From contig DASWMI010000080.1 in NCBI GenBank assembly GCA_036399835.1, positions 1 to 64,000 of the forward strand: 64,000 bases of DNA, in the 5' to 3' direction. Origin of the DNA: DASYML01 sp036399835 (GTDB taxonomy: Bacteria; Acidobacteriota; Blastocatellia; Pyrinomonadales; Pyrinomonadaceae). Below are positions 26,227 through 33,895 of the stretch, piece by piece. Positions within the stretch are counted from its first letter, which is position 1, and each line of letters opens with the position of its first letter. The position numbers were made by a program, and so were the translations under genes. The notes beneath the pieces were generated by a model. It searched no databases, was not told the origin of the DNA, and saw only the letters and a program-made list of their open reading frames with translations.

Positions 26227-26565
26227 GTGGCTGACGAGATGGATGCTGATCTCAATGGACCAGACAATGAGCGCCGCAGGCACGACCGCTCAAGGCTCCT
26301 CGTGGATGTCTATTTCAATGGCGAGGATGCGACCGGCGTTGCCAGCACAAAGGACATCAGCCTCGGCGGACTCTACATGAACACGCAGGCAGAGTTGCCG
26401 GAAGGCGCTTTGCTGACGCTGCGATTGCCGCTCGCTGGCGGACAGCAGGTCGTCGTCAACGCGGAGGTCGTCTACAGCAACCCTGGGCGCGGCGTCGGCG
26501 TGCGGTTTCACGGACTGACGGAAAAAGACCGCGAGCTGATGCAGCGAGAATTGCCGACTCCCTGA
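26227..26565 (+). CDS. PilZ domain protein
   Basis: 112 residues, starting at GTG 26227. A single PilZ domain fills it: the RRRHDRSR motif (RxxxR type) and DISLGGLYM (D/NxSxxG) are the residues that hold cyclic di-GMP, and YSNPGRGVGVRFHGLT is the closing strand. It could make the neighbouring ligases or another surface process respond to cyclic di-GMP, or it may be a general PilZ adaptor. The next gene starts six bases after its stop. Confidence 0.88.
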   Translation: MADEMDADLNGPDNERRRHDRSRLLVDVYFNGEDATGVASTKDISLGGLYMNTQAELPEGALLTLRLPLAGGQQVVVNAEVVYSNPGRGVGVRFHGLTEKDRELMQRELPTP

Positions 26566-26571
26566 GCTGCT

Positions 26572-27123
26572 ATGCGGACCGCAGAGGATGCTTCGCCGCT
26601 TCGCTGGCGAGACCTTCCGCCAGCCATGCGCGAAGCGCTGGACCAAAGGCTCGCGGGCCTCTACGGGCAAGCGGGGGACGAAGACGCCTTCGACGCTCTG
26701 GCGGTTGACAAGCAGCAGGCGCTGCTTCTTCTCGCGCAAAGATTTCTTGAGCTTGATTTGTGGGACGGCGTGCAGCGCGTAGAGAATGTTTACGGGTTGG
26801 GAGGCGTCGGCATGAGTTTTATTGCCCGGCCCAGACTCAAATCCAGCCTCGTAAATCACCGGGCCTTCACAGGACATTTTGCGCGGCATCGCCGGACCAC
26901 AGGCGGCTTTCGCGAACGACGCCGACCGTGCGCCGCGCTCCATCTGCTTTACGTTGAACAGGAGTCGTGCTGCTGGATGGCGCACTTTGATCTTTACAAT
27001 CCCTGGTCCACGCCGCTCAACGCCTGGCGGCATCTCTGGTACGAGAAACTGCGCGGCCAGACGCCCGACTGGCGAACAATTAAAGCAACGATGAACGCGG
27101 CAGCGATGAGCGATGAGAGATAA
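26572..27123 (+). CDS. Conserved-looking protein of unknown function
   Basis: 183 residues; no family recognised. It is rich in Arg, Trp and Leu, has no signal peptide or TM helix, and shows MREALDQRLAGLYGQAGDEDAFDALAVDKQQALLLLAQRFLELDLWD and a C-terminal HFDLYNPWSTPLNAWRHLWYEKLRG. It begins six bases after the PilZ gene and precedes the YbdK-type ligase, so it belongs to the same operon. It may be an accessory subunit of the amidoligase set. Coding status rests on its length, tight spacing and normal codon use. Confidence 0.65.
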   Translation: MRTAEDASPLRWRDLPPAMREALDQRLAGLYGQAGDEDAFDALAVDKQQALLLLAQRFLELDLWDGVQRVENVYGLGGVGMSFIARPRLKSSLVNHRAFTGHFARHRRTTGGFRERRRPCAALHLLYVEQESCCWMAHFDLYNPWSTPLNAWRHLWYEKLRGQTPDWRTIKATMNAAAMSDER

Positions 27124-27244
27124 GCTGAAAAATTGATTCGTTGATTCATCTGCTCATTAGACCAATCAAGCAATGAGCGGAGGGGCGGTCAGCTTTCCCT
27201 TCGTCGCGGTCGCCGCTTTCATCGCTCCCCTTGAGGTTCTCTTT

Positions 27245-28384
27245 ATGTTTGATCAATTCACACTCGGTATTGAAGAAGAGTTTCAGATTGTAGACCCGCA
27301 GACGCGCGAGCTGCGCTCGCATGTGACAGCTTTCCTGGACGAAGGCAAGATGCTGCTCGGCGAGCAAATCAAGCCTGAGATGATTCAATCAATGATTGAG
27401 GTAGGAACTGGCATTTGCAAGAACATACAGGAAGCGCGCGCGGACATCTCTCGCCTGCGCGGGATTATTTCGGGCCTCGCGCGCAAGAACGGGCTGGTCA
27501 TTGTCGCCGCCAGCACGCACCCCATCTCGCGCTGGCAGGACCAGAAGATTTTTGACGATGAGAGATACGAACTATTGGTCCAGGAGCTTCAACAGGTGGC
27601 TCGCTCTCTCCTCATCTTCGGGCTGCACGTGCATGTCGGCATAGCGGACCCTGACCGCGCCATTCATATCATGAACGCGGCGCGCTATTTCCTGCCGCAT
27701 GTGCTGGCGCTGACCACTTCTTCGCCCTTCTGGATGGGCTTTAACACGGGTCTCAAATCTTATCGCTCGGAAGTTTTCAAGCAGTTTCCGCGCACGGACA
27801 TCCCGGACCACTTCGATTCCCACCAGGCTTTTCAGCGTTATATAGACCTCCTGGTTAAGACTGGTTGTATAGATAACGGCAAAAAAATCTGGTGGGATGT
27901 GCGCCCGCATCCTTTTTTCCCTACACTGGAATTTCGCATCTGCGATATACCGACGCGCGTGGATGACACCATCGCTATCGCCGCGCTCTTTCAGGCCATC
28001 GTTGCCAAGCTCACCAAGTTGATTGAGAAGAATCTGGGCTTTCGTCTTTACCGAAGGATGCTGGTCCAGGAGAACAAGTGGCGCGCCGTGCGCTACGGGC
28101 TGGACGGGAAGATGATTGACTTCGGCAAGCAAAAGGAAGTGCCCGTCAGGGATTTGATTCGTGAACTGCTGGAATTCGTAGACGACGTGCTGGACGAGCT
28201 AGGCTCGCGTCATGAGGTCGAGCACATCCACACGATTCTTGAGCGCGGAACTTCAGCCGACGAGCAGCTACAGGTTTACCAGGAGACGCACGATCTCAAG
28301 ACGGTCGTGGACCGCCTGATTGAAAGGACGATGGAGAATGTTCCGACCAACATCGAGAATGCTTCCGCGATAAAACCTGTGTAG
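27245..28384 (+). CDS. Carboxylate-amine ligase, YbdK / GCS2 family
   Basis: 379 residues from ATG 27245 (MFDQFTLGIEEEFQIVDP), with a GAGG site upstream; the longer frame from 27173 adds a hydrophobic but unrelated tail. FTLGIEEEFQIVDP, VGTGICKNIQEARADISRLR, ASTHPISRWQDQ, GLHVHVGIADPDRAI and LEFRICDIPTRVDDTIAIAAL are family signatures. The enzyme is related to the gamma-glutamylcysteine ligase fold and joins glutamate or a like acid to an amine; weak Glu-Cys ligase activity is known for E. coli YbdK. It is the last gene of the plus-strand cluster and ends at a perfect palindromic terminator. Confidence 0.9.
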   Translation: MFDQFTLGIEEEFQIVDPQTRELRSHVTAFLDEGKMLLGEQIKPEMIQSMIEVGTGICKNIQEARADISRLRGIISGLARKNGLVIVAASTHPISRWQDQKIFDDERYELLVQELQQVARSLLIFGLHVHVGIADPDRAIHIMNAARYFLPHVLALTTSSPFWMGFNTGLKSYRSEVFKQFPRTDIPDHFDSHQAFQRYIDLLVKTGCIDNGKKIWWDVRPHPFFPTLEFRICDIPTRVDDTIAIAALFQAIVAKLTKLIEKNLGFRLYRRMLVQENKWRAVRYGLDGKMIDFGKQKEVPVRDLIRELLEFVDDVLDELGSRHEVEHIHTILERGTSADEQLQVYQETHDLKTVVDRLIERTMENVPTNIENASAIKPV

Positions 28385-28416
28385 CGAGAGAGCCGGAATG
28401 CAAAAGACAAAAAGAA

Positions 28417-28453
28417 ATGAGGATGAAGAGTTAACTCTTCATCCTCATCCTTT
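28417..28453. terminator. 32-base perfect palindrome, two-way terminator
   Basis: Bases 28417-28448 are an exact palindrome around GTTAAC (arm ATGAGGATGAAGAGTT), followed by CCTTTTTCTC on the plus strand and preceded by an A-rich flank (AAAAAGAAA) that gives a T-rich tail on the minus strand. It lies between convergent genes ending at 28384 and 28476. Confidence 0.8.
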
Positions 28454-28475
28454 TTCTCAAGCTGACCCGCGGCTT

Positions 28476-29420
28476 TTAATTTGAAGCGCTGTGGTTGAGG
28501 GCTTCGCGCAGGAAATTCTCAAAAATAATGCGCCCGTCGCGTGATTCGTTCGGATGTTCCCAGCGCGTCCGGTTCTTGTTCCAGTCTTCAAAGGATTTTT
28601 CCAGATGAAACTGGACCGTGTAGATGAGCTGTCCTGCTGCGCGGCGGACGAGCATTTGTATCCGGCAGAGATAGGCCGTCGCGAGCAGCTTGAATCCATC
28701 GGGCACGGCATCGAGTTGCAGCCCGTGATTCTGCCAGACGCGAAGGATGCGCGCTTCGCGTGTGTAATCCTGCCAGATGCCGGATTCGTCGTCGCTGATT
28801 CCCTCAAAGATAGGGTCGCTCGCGTCTTTGATGCGTATAAAGCGATACTGGTATTCATAGGGACGCCCGACGCGCCGCTCGTGTTGTTCGTGGTGGTCCA
28901 GCGTGACGATGCGCGCGCCGAAGCTGAGACCGACCAGTTGATGACCGCCGCAGATGCCGAGCACTGGAATCTTTGTCCGTCTGATAAACTCGCCGAATTT
29001 CGAGATTATCTCAGGATTGTAGTAATCGAAATCTCGCAGCGTGCCGCTCAGCACAATCGCATCGGGTTCAAACTCGCGTGCAGCCTCTTCAATCTCCGAA
29101 AGATGCGTGACGCGCGTTTCAGGGTTTTTGACCAGCCGCTCTATGTTGTTAAGAATATTCTCAATCGCCAGCGCCGAAATTTTTCTCTCGCGTTGAAGCT
29201 CAAGCGGGGCGGTCCGGCCCATCTCCCTGATAGCTATCTCGGAAAGGTCGCTCTCATGTCGCAGCAGGTCGTTGACGACGAGCACGCGCACAGCCTCTAT
29301 GCGCTTTTCGATTGACTCGAAGCGGCAGAAGGTGCTGCGGTTGAATGGAAAGGGGAGCGGGTCGGGGGCTGTGATGGTTCTCTGTTCCGAGTCGATGAAT
29401 TCCTGTAACTCTTGTGTCAT
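28476..29420 (-). CDS. Class I glutamine amidotransferase-like protein
   Basis: 314 residues. The C-terminal two thirds are a class I glutamine amidotransferase domain: nucleophile Cys157 in VLGICGGHQL, His272 and Glu274 in VQFHLEKSFEDW, and the entry motif IVLSGTLRDFDYY. The first 110 residues are a separate, mostly helical domain without a known match. Such enzymes release ammonia from glutamine or cleave gamma-glutamyl bonds. Convergent with the YbdK-type ligase, it may undo or feed the amide chemistry of that cluster. It follows the unknown gene at 29452-30018 after 31 bases. Confidence 0.85.
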   Translation of the reverse strand: MTQELQEFIDSEQRTITAPDPLPFPFNRSTFCRFESIEKRIEAVRVLVVNDLLRHESDLSEIAIREMGRTAPLELQRERKISALAIENILNNIERLVKNPETRVTHLSEIEEAAREFEPDAIVLSGTLRDFDYYNPEIISKFGEFIRRTKIPVLGICGGHQLVGLSFGARIVTLDHHEQHERRVGRPYEYQYRFIRIKDASDPIFEGISDDESGIWQDYTREARILRVWQNHGLQLDAVPDGFKLLATAYLCRIQMLVRRAAGQLIYTVQFHLEKSFEDWNKNRTRWEHPNESRDGRIIFENFLREALNHSASN

Positions 29421-29451
29421 AGATAATAAAGAATCGGGTCTGGAAAACTGG

Positions 29452-30018
29452 TTAACCCCGTCTCTGCCTCGTGTTCTGGTTAAATTTCGGGATGGCCGTT
29501 CCGGCTCCCGCTGCCCCTATCTCTTCACGCACCCTCGCGGTCAGCATAGAGCGCACGCGAGAACGAAAGCCAGCGCTCCGCGCATCTCCCAGATGCTCGA
29601 CCAGTAGTAACATGCGATGCCATGACGATTCAAGCTCGTCGGCGAGCACCGAAATCCGCGTGATGTCATAAGGCACGGCTACCTCCGTGCATCCTGCGCG
29701 CGCAAAGACCGATAGATAACGAGCCGTCGCCAGGTCAGGGCACAACATGCGCTTGCGGCCTACTTGCAGCTCGATTCCGAGCAACGTGTGCTGGACCAAA
29801 ACCCTGTCCTGCCTGGTCGCCGCCTCAAGCTTATGCGAACGCGTGCGCATCGGCATGATACGCTCTATGTAAATGCAGGGCAGCCATTGCTCGCCCATCG
29901 AGTCCCTGATCTGCTCGACCAGACTCGCGGCTGAACTCGCGCCGAGCGAAGCCGCCGGAGCGACTCCGGCTGGCGGTCCAAAACTCTGGCTGGTTCTCGT
30001 TGCTGTCACAGGATTCAT
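29452..30018 (-). CDS. Protein of unknown function
   Basis: 188 residues; I recognise no family. It is probably cytosolic, with Ala/Pro-rich N-terminal 35 residues and then SLVEQIRDSMGEQWLPCIYIERIMPMRTRSHKLEAATRQDRVLVQHTLLGIELQVGRKRMLCPDLATARYLSVFARAGCTEVAVPYDITRISVLADELESSWHRMLLLVE as an evenly composed core. ATG 30018 directly follows the T-run of the nuo terminator and has no Shine-Dalgarno sequence. ATG 29898, with AGGGA upstream, is an alternative start. It may be read with the glutamine amidotransferase gene. Confidence 0.6.
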   Translation of the reverse strand: MNPVTATRTSQSFGPPAGVAPAASLGASSAASLVEQIRDSMGEQWLPCIYIERIMPMRTRSHKLEAATRQDRVLVQHTLLGIELQVGRKRMLCPDLATARYLSVFARAGCTEVAVPYDITRISVLADELESSWHRMLLLVEHLGDARSAGFRSRVRSMLTARVREEIGAAGAGTAIPKFNQNTRQRRG

Positions 30019-30024
30019 GATAAC

Positions 30025-30061
30025 AAAAAAGACCGCTTCGCGCTCACCGACAAGCGCGGCG
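30025..30061 (-). terminator. Probable terminator of the nuo operon
   Basis: On the minus strand CGC, AGCGCG-type stems (30039-30044 with 30053-30058, extended by three pairs past a two-base bulge) and a TCTTTTTT tail lie 27-60 bases after the nuoN stop. Confidence 0.55.
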
Positions 30062-30087
30062 TTGATGTCCTCTCAAGCAAAAACATC

Positions 30088-31698
30088 TCAGCGTGAAGCC
30101 TCTGCGACGGGAGGTTGTCTCTGAAAGGCATTGAGCACGCGGCCAGGAAAGAGGCCCAGATAAAAAGTGCCGAGCAGGGTAATGATGAGGGCCAGCGTCA
30201 GGCTGGCGGGAACACGCGGCGCGTTCCACTCTGTCGTTCGCTCGCGGAAAAACATGACGATGATTAGACGCAGATAGTAGTAAGCGGAGATGGCCGTATT
30301 GAGCACGCCGATGATGACGAGGATGGAATAGATGGAATTCTGCGTCGCCGAGCCTGCGTTGAGGGCTGCGCGAAAGACCATAATCTTGCCCATAAAGCCT
30401 GCGGTCAGCGGCATCCCGAGCAGGCTCAGCAGAAAGATTGCCAACGCGAAGGCCAGCGCGGGCGCGCGAAAGCCTATGCCGTTGTAATCTTCAACCTCCG
30501 TGCGGCGGTCATTGCCGCGCGCGATAATCGTCACGATGGCGAAAGCGCCCAGGTTCATCACGGCGTAGGTCAGCATATAGAAGGCGACCGCCGCCAGCGC
30601 CTCGTTCCTCTGCACCGCCTCGCCGCTTGCGCCCGCCGCGATAAAACCGACCATTGCATAGCCGGCGTGCGCGATTGAAGAATAGGCCAGCATGCGTTTG
30701 ACGTTGTTCTGCACGATGGCGACGACGTTGCCGACCGTCATCGTCAGGATGACGAGCACGATGAGCGCGTTGACCCAGGCCGCGTGGGCCATACCCGAGA
30801 TGCCTGTCGCCGCCGCGACGAAGGGAAACCCGAAGATAAAGACGCGCAGGAAGGAAGCGAACCCGGCTGCTTTTGGACCAGCGGCCATAAAGGCCGTGAC
30901 GGGCGAGGGCGCGCCTTCGTACACGTCCGGCGTCCAGACATGAAAGGGCGCTGTCGCGACCTTAAAGCCAAAGCCTACGAGCAGCATGGCCGCGCCCGCA
31001 ATGAGCAGCGAAGGATACATGGGGCTGTCGCCGCTGACGCGCGCGGCAATCTCCGTGATATTGGTCGTGCCTCCTTGATTTGGTCCAAGCGAGGTCGCAC
31101 CGTAGACGAGCGCGATGCCGTAGAGCAGAAACGCCGAAGAGAAAGAGCCTAGAATAAAATATTTGAGCGACGATTCGTTGGAGCGTACATCCGTCCGGCG
31201 AAATCCGGCCATCACGTAGGTCGCGATAGAGAGAATCTCAAGGCCCAGAAAGATGATGACCAGATCGTTGCCCGAAGCCATCAACATCATCCCGGAAGTG
31301 GCAAAGAGCAGGAGCGTATGAAACTCGCCCGCCGGAAGCCGCTCGCCCTTAATCCAGACCATTGAGATTAAGATGGTCAGGGCGGAAACGAAGAGGACGA
31401 TGAGCGTAAAGCTCAGACGCAGCCCGTCGAGCGCGATCATCCCGTGAAATGTGCCGCGAGAGATAAGGGGGTCGCCTCCTCCGCTGGACCAGACGGACCA
31501 CAGCCAAATGCAGCCGGCAGCCGCCGCCAGAAGGCCAGCCAGAGACAGCCCGCCCGTCAACCAACGCTGGCCGGGGCGAGGCACGATGATGTCCGCGACC
31601 ATGACCAGCACGGCGACTAGCCCGACGATCAACTCCGGCAGGATAATCGTGAAATTAACGTCGGCTGTCAGATTCTGAAAAGCTAATAAAGCGTTCAT
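30088..31698 (-). CDS. nuoN: NADH-quinone oxidoreductase subunit N
   Basis: 536 residues, a typical 14-helix antiporter-like proton-pumping subunit of complex I. GLEILSIATYVMAGFRR, FKVATAPFHVWTPDVYEGAPSPVTAFMAAGPKAAGF (with the conserved lysines) and VKRMLAYSSIAHAGYAMVG are clear signatures. It is last in the nuo operon, separated from nuoM by a thioredoxin-family gene, and is followed by a terminator. Confidence 0.97.
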   Translation of the reverse strand: MNALLAFQNLTADVNFTIILPELIVGLVAVLVMVADIIVPRPGQRWLTGGLSLAGLLAAAAGCIWLWSVWSSGGGDPLISRGTFHGMIALDGLRLSFTLIVLFVSALTILISMVWIKGERLPAGEFHTLLLFATSGMMLMASGNDLVIIFLGLEILSIATYVMAGFRRTDVRSNESSLKYFILGSFSSAFLLYGIALVYGATSLGPNQGGTTNITEIAARVSGDSPMYPSLLIAGAAMLLVGFGFKVATAPFHVWTPDVYEGAPSPVTAFMAAGPKAAGFASFLRVFIFGFPFVAAATGISGMAHAAWVNALIVLVILTMTVGNVVAIVQNNVKRMLAYSSIAHAGYAMVGFIAAGASGEAVQRNEALAAVAFYMLTYAVMNLGAFAIVTIIARGNDRRTEVEDYNGIGFRAPALAFALAIFLLSLLGMPLTAGFMGKIMVFRAALNAGSATQNSIYSILVIIGVLNTAISAYYYLRLIIVMFFRERTTEWNAPRVPASLTLALIITLLGTFYLGLFPGRVLNAFQRQPPVAEASR

Positions 31699-31727
31699 CT
31701 TTGAAAAAATTCAGCGCGGCCTTGAAC

Positions 31728-32309
31728 TCAGTTTGCCGGCGCGTTCTGCGCCCCTGCCCGCTCCTCCAAAAGTTTGTTGAGGCGGGCGCGCAGAGTGTTC
31801 TTATACAAATCCATGGACGCAGACATGCCGAAGTGGTTCGGCAGAGAGAGACGGCCTTCCTTGTCGAAGAAGACGACGAGAGGCACGCGCACGCGCGAAG
31901 TGAATTGCGCGTAGGCGAGCTTCAAAGTATCGCGCAGGACCGGAAAGCTGAGCTTCTGTTTGCGCGCATACGCGCCCAGCGCCTTATCCGAAATCTCATC
32001 TTCGCTATCAATGCTCACCCACATAAATTTGACGGGGCGATCCTTATACTCTCTCTTCAACTCTTCGAGCGCCACTACTTCATCCTTACACGGCACGCAC
32101 CATGTGGCCCCGAAGGAGACGAGCAAAACATTGCCGCGCATCTCCGCCACGTCATACGTCTTGCCGTCAATCCCCTTGAGCCTGATCTGGACCGCTTCCT
32201 GCGGTATCTTCTGGACCTCCGGCTGCTGCTGAGCCTCCGCACGCAAAGGCATCATCAACCCCGCCAGAGCAAAGCCGCATAACAATAGGAATCCGTGTAA
32301 TATCTTCAT
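31728..32309 (-). CDS. TlpA/ResA-type periplasmic thioredoxin-family protein
   Basis: 193 residues. A signal peptide (ILHGFLLLCGFALAGLMMPLRAEAQ) precedes a thioredoxin-like domain with the redox pair Cys71-Val-Pro-Cys74 in FGATWCVPCKDE, followed by VKFMWVSIDSEDEISDKALGAYARKQKLSFPVL and a cis-Pro region (VRVPLVVFFDKEG). Such proteins reduce disulfides or work in cofactor maturation outside the inner membrane. It lies between nuoM and nuoN with gaps of 22 and 29 bases, so it is transcribed with complex I. That position is unusual and suggests a link to complex I assembly or redox state. Confidence 0.85.
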   Translation of the reverse strand: MKILHGFLLLCGFALAGLMMPLRAEAQQQPEVQKIPQEAVQIRLKGIDGKTYDVAEMRGNVLLVSFGATWCVPCKDEVVALEELKREYKDRPVKFMWVSIDSEDEISDKALGAYARKQKLSFPVLRDTLKLAYAQFTSRVRVPLVVFFDKEGRLSLPNHFGMSASMDLYKNTLRARLNKLLEERAGAQNAPAN

Positions 32310-32331
32310 AAACTTTGAACGCTCCGAAGGT

Positions 32332-33888
32332 TTACTTACGAGCGAAAGAGCCTCCGGTTGGCCGCAGCACGCGCTGTCGCACTTCGTTGACGCTGTCGCG
32401 CGAGCGGTCCAGAAACGGGCGCGGGTAAACGCCCATGTAAAGCATTAAAAAGAGCAGCGGCAGGACCAGTCCTATCTCGCGCAGGTTCAAATCTCGCAGC
32501 CGCGCATTCTCAGGATTCTTGAGCCGCCCAAAGACGACGCGCTGCAACATCCAGAGCATATAGACGGCGGCCCAGATAACGCCAGTCCCCGCCAGCATCG
32601 TGGCCCACCACGGATACTGAATAGCCTGAGAGGTCCACATCCCGAGCATGATAAGAAACTCTCCGACAAACCCGTTGAGAAACGGCAGTCCTATGGACGA
32701 GAGCGAGGCGAAGACGAAGAGGGTCGAAAACAGCGGCATGGACGAAGCCAGCCCGCCGTAGTCGGAAATCTGGCGCGTGTGCCGTCGCTCGTAGATCATC
32801 CCGACGAAGAGAAAGAGCGCGCCCGTCGAAACTCCGTGATTGAGCATCTGGTAGAGCGCGCCCTGCATCCCCGTCTCTGTAAAAGAGAAGAGTCCGAGCA
32901 CGACGAATCCCATGTGGCTGACTGAAGAATAGGCCACCAGCCTTTTGACATCCGGCTGGACCATTGCGACCAGCGCGCCGTAGATGATGCCTATGATGGC
33001 GAGCACGATAAAGAGCGTGGCAAAGCGTCTAGCCGCTTCCGGGAAGAGTCCGAAGTTAAAGCGCATCAGCCCGTATGTGCCCATCTTGAGCATCACGCCC
33101 GCCAGAATCACAGAGCCTGCGGTCGGCGCTTCAGTGTGCGCGTCAGGCAGCCAAGTGTGAAAAGGGAAGAGCGGGACTTTAATCGCAAACGCGATGGCAA
33201 AGGCCAGAAAGAGCCAGTAGGCCGTGCTCTGCTGCGAGGCAAAAGACATCTTGCCTGTGCGAAGCGAGTTCAAGAGCGTCACGTAGTCGAATGTTCCGAA
33301 GCCGACCTGCGATGAGTGTAGATAGTAAAGGGCTATGATGCCGACCAGCATGAGGAGACTGCCGACCGCCGTGTAGATAAAAAACTTGGTGGCCGCGTAA
33401 ATCCTGCGCTCGCCGCCCCAGATACCTATCAGGAAGAACATAGGAATCAGCGTCGCCTCGAAGAAGAGATAGAAGACCAGCAGGTCGAGCGCGACGAAGA
33501 CTCCGATCATCGCTCCGAGCATGAGCAGCATGAAGGTGTAAAAGGGGGCTTGACGTTTTTCGATGGAGTGCCAGCTTGAGAGGATGGAGATTGGCGTCAG
33601 CAGCGTCGTCAGGAGGACCAGCCAGAGGCTGATGCCGTCAACCCCCACATGATAACGCGCGCCGATAACTCCTATCCACGGCACGTCCTGGACAAAGCGA
33701 AACGCGCCCGCGCTCACCCCTCCGCCGCCGAGCAGCAGCAGCGAGAGCGCAAAGGTGATAAGCGAAACGATGAGCGCAATCCAGCGATAATGCGTCTCCT
33801 GCTTCCAGGGCGCGAGCGCGTGCGCGGCGGTCGCAATCGCGCCGACGACCGGCAGAAGAATCAAGATGGTCAGTAAATACTGCTGCAT
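32332..33888 (-). CDS. nuoM: NADH-quinone oxidoreductase subunit M
   Basis: 518 residues, antiporter-like proton-pumping subunit with about 14 helices. LFYLFFEATLIPMFFLIGIWGG (conserved Glu), AFAIKVPLFPFHTWLPDAHTEAPTAGSVILAGVMLKMGTYG (conserved Lys) and VKRLVAYSSVSHMGFV are diagnostic. It starts eight bases after the nuoL stop. Confidence 0.97.
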   Translation of the reverse strand: MQQYLLTILILLPVVGAIATAAHALAPWKQETHYRWIALIVSLITFALSLLLLGGGGVSAGAFRFVQDVPWIGVIGARYHVGVDGISLWLVLLTTLLTPISILSSWHSIEKRQAPFYTFMLLMLGAMIGVFVALDLLVFYLFFEATLIPMFFLIGIWGGERRIYAATKFFIYTAVGSLLMLVGIIALYYLHSSQVGFGTFDYVTLLNSLRTGKMSFASQQSTAYWLFLAFAIAFAIKVPLFPFHTWLPDAHTEAPTAGSVILAGVMLKMGTYGLMRFNFGLFPEAARRFATLFIVLAIIGIIYGALVAMVQPDVKRLVAYSSVSHMGFVVLGLFSFTETGMQGALYQMLNHGVSTGALFLFVGMIYERRHTRQISDYGGLASSMPLFSTLFVFASLSSIGLPFLNGFVGEFLIMLGMWTSQAIQYPWWATMLAGTGVIWAAVYMLWMLQRVVFGRLKNPENARLRDLNLREIGLVLPLLFLMLYMGVYPRPFLDRSRDSVNEVRQRVLRPTGGSFARK

Positions 33889-33895
33889 AGTTTAA

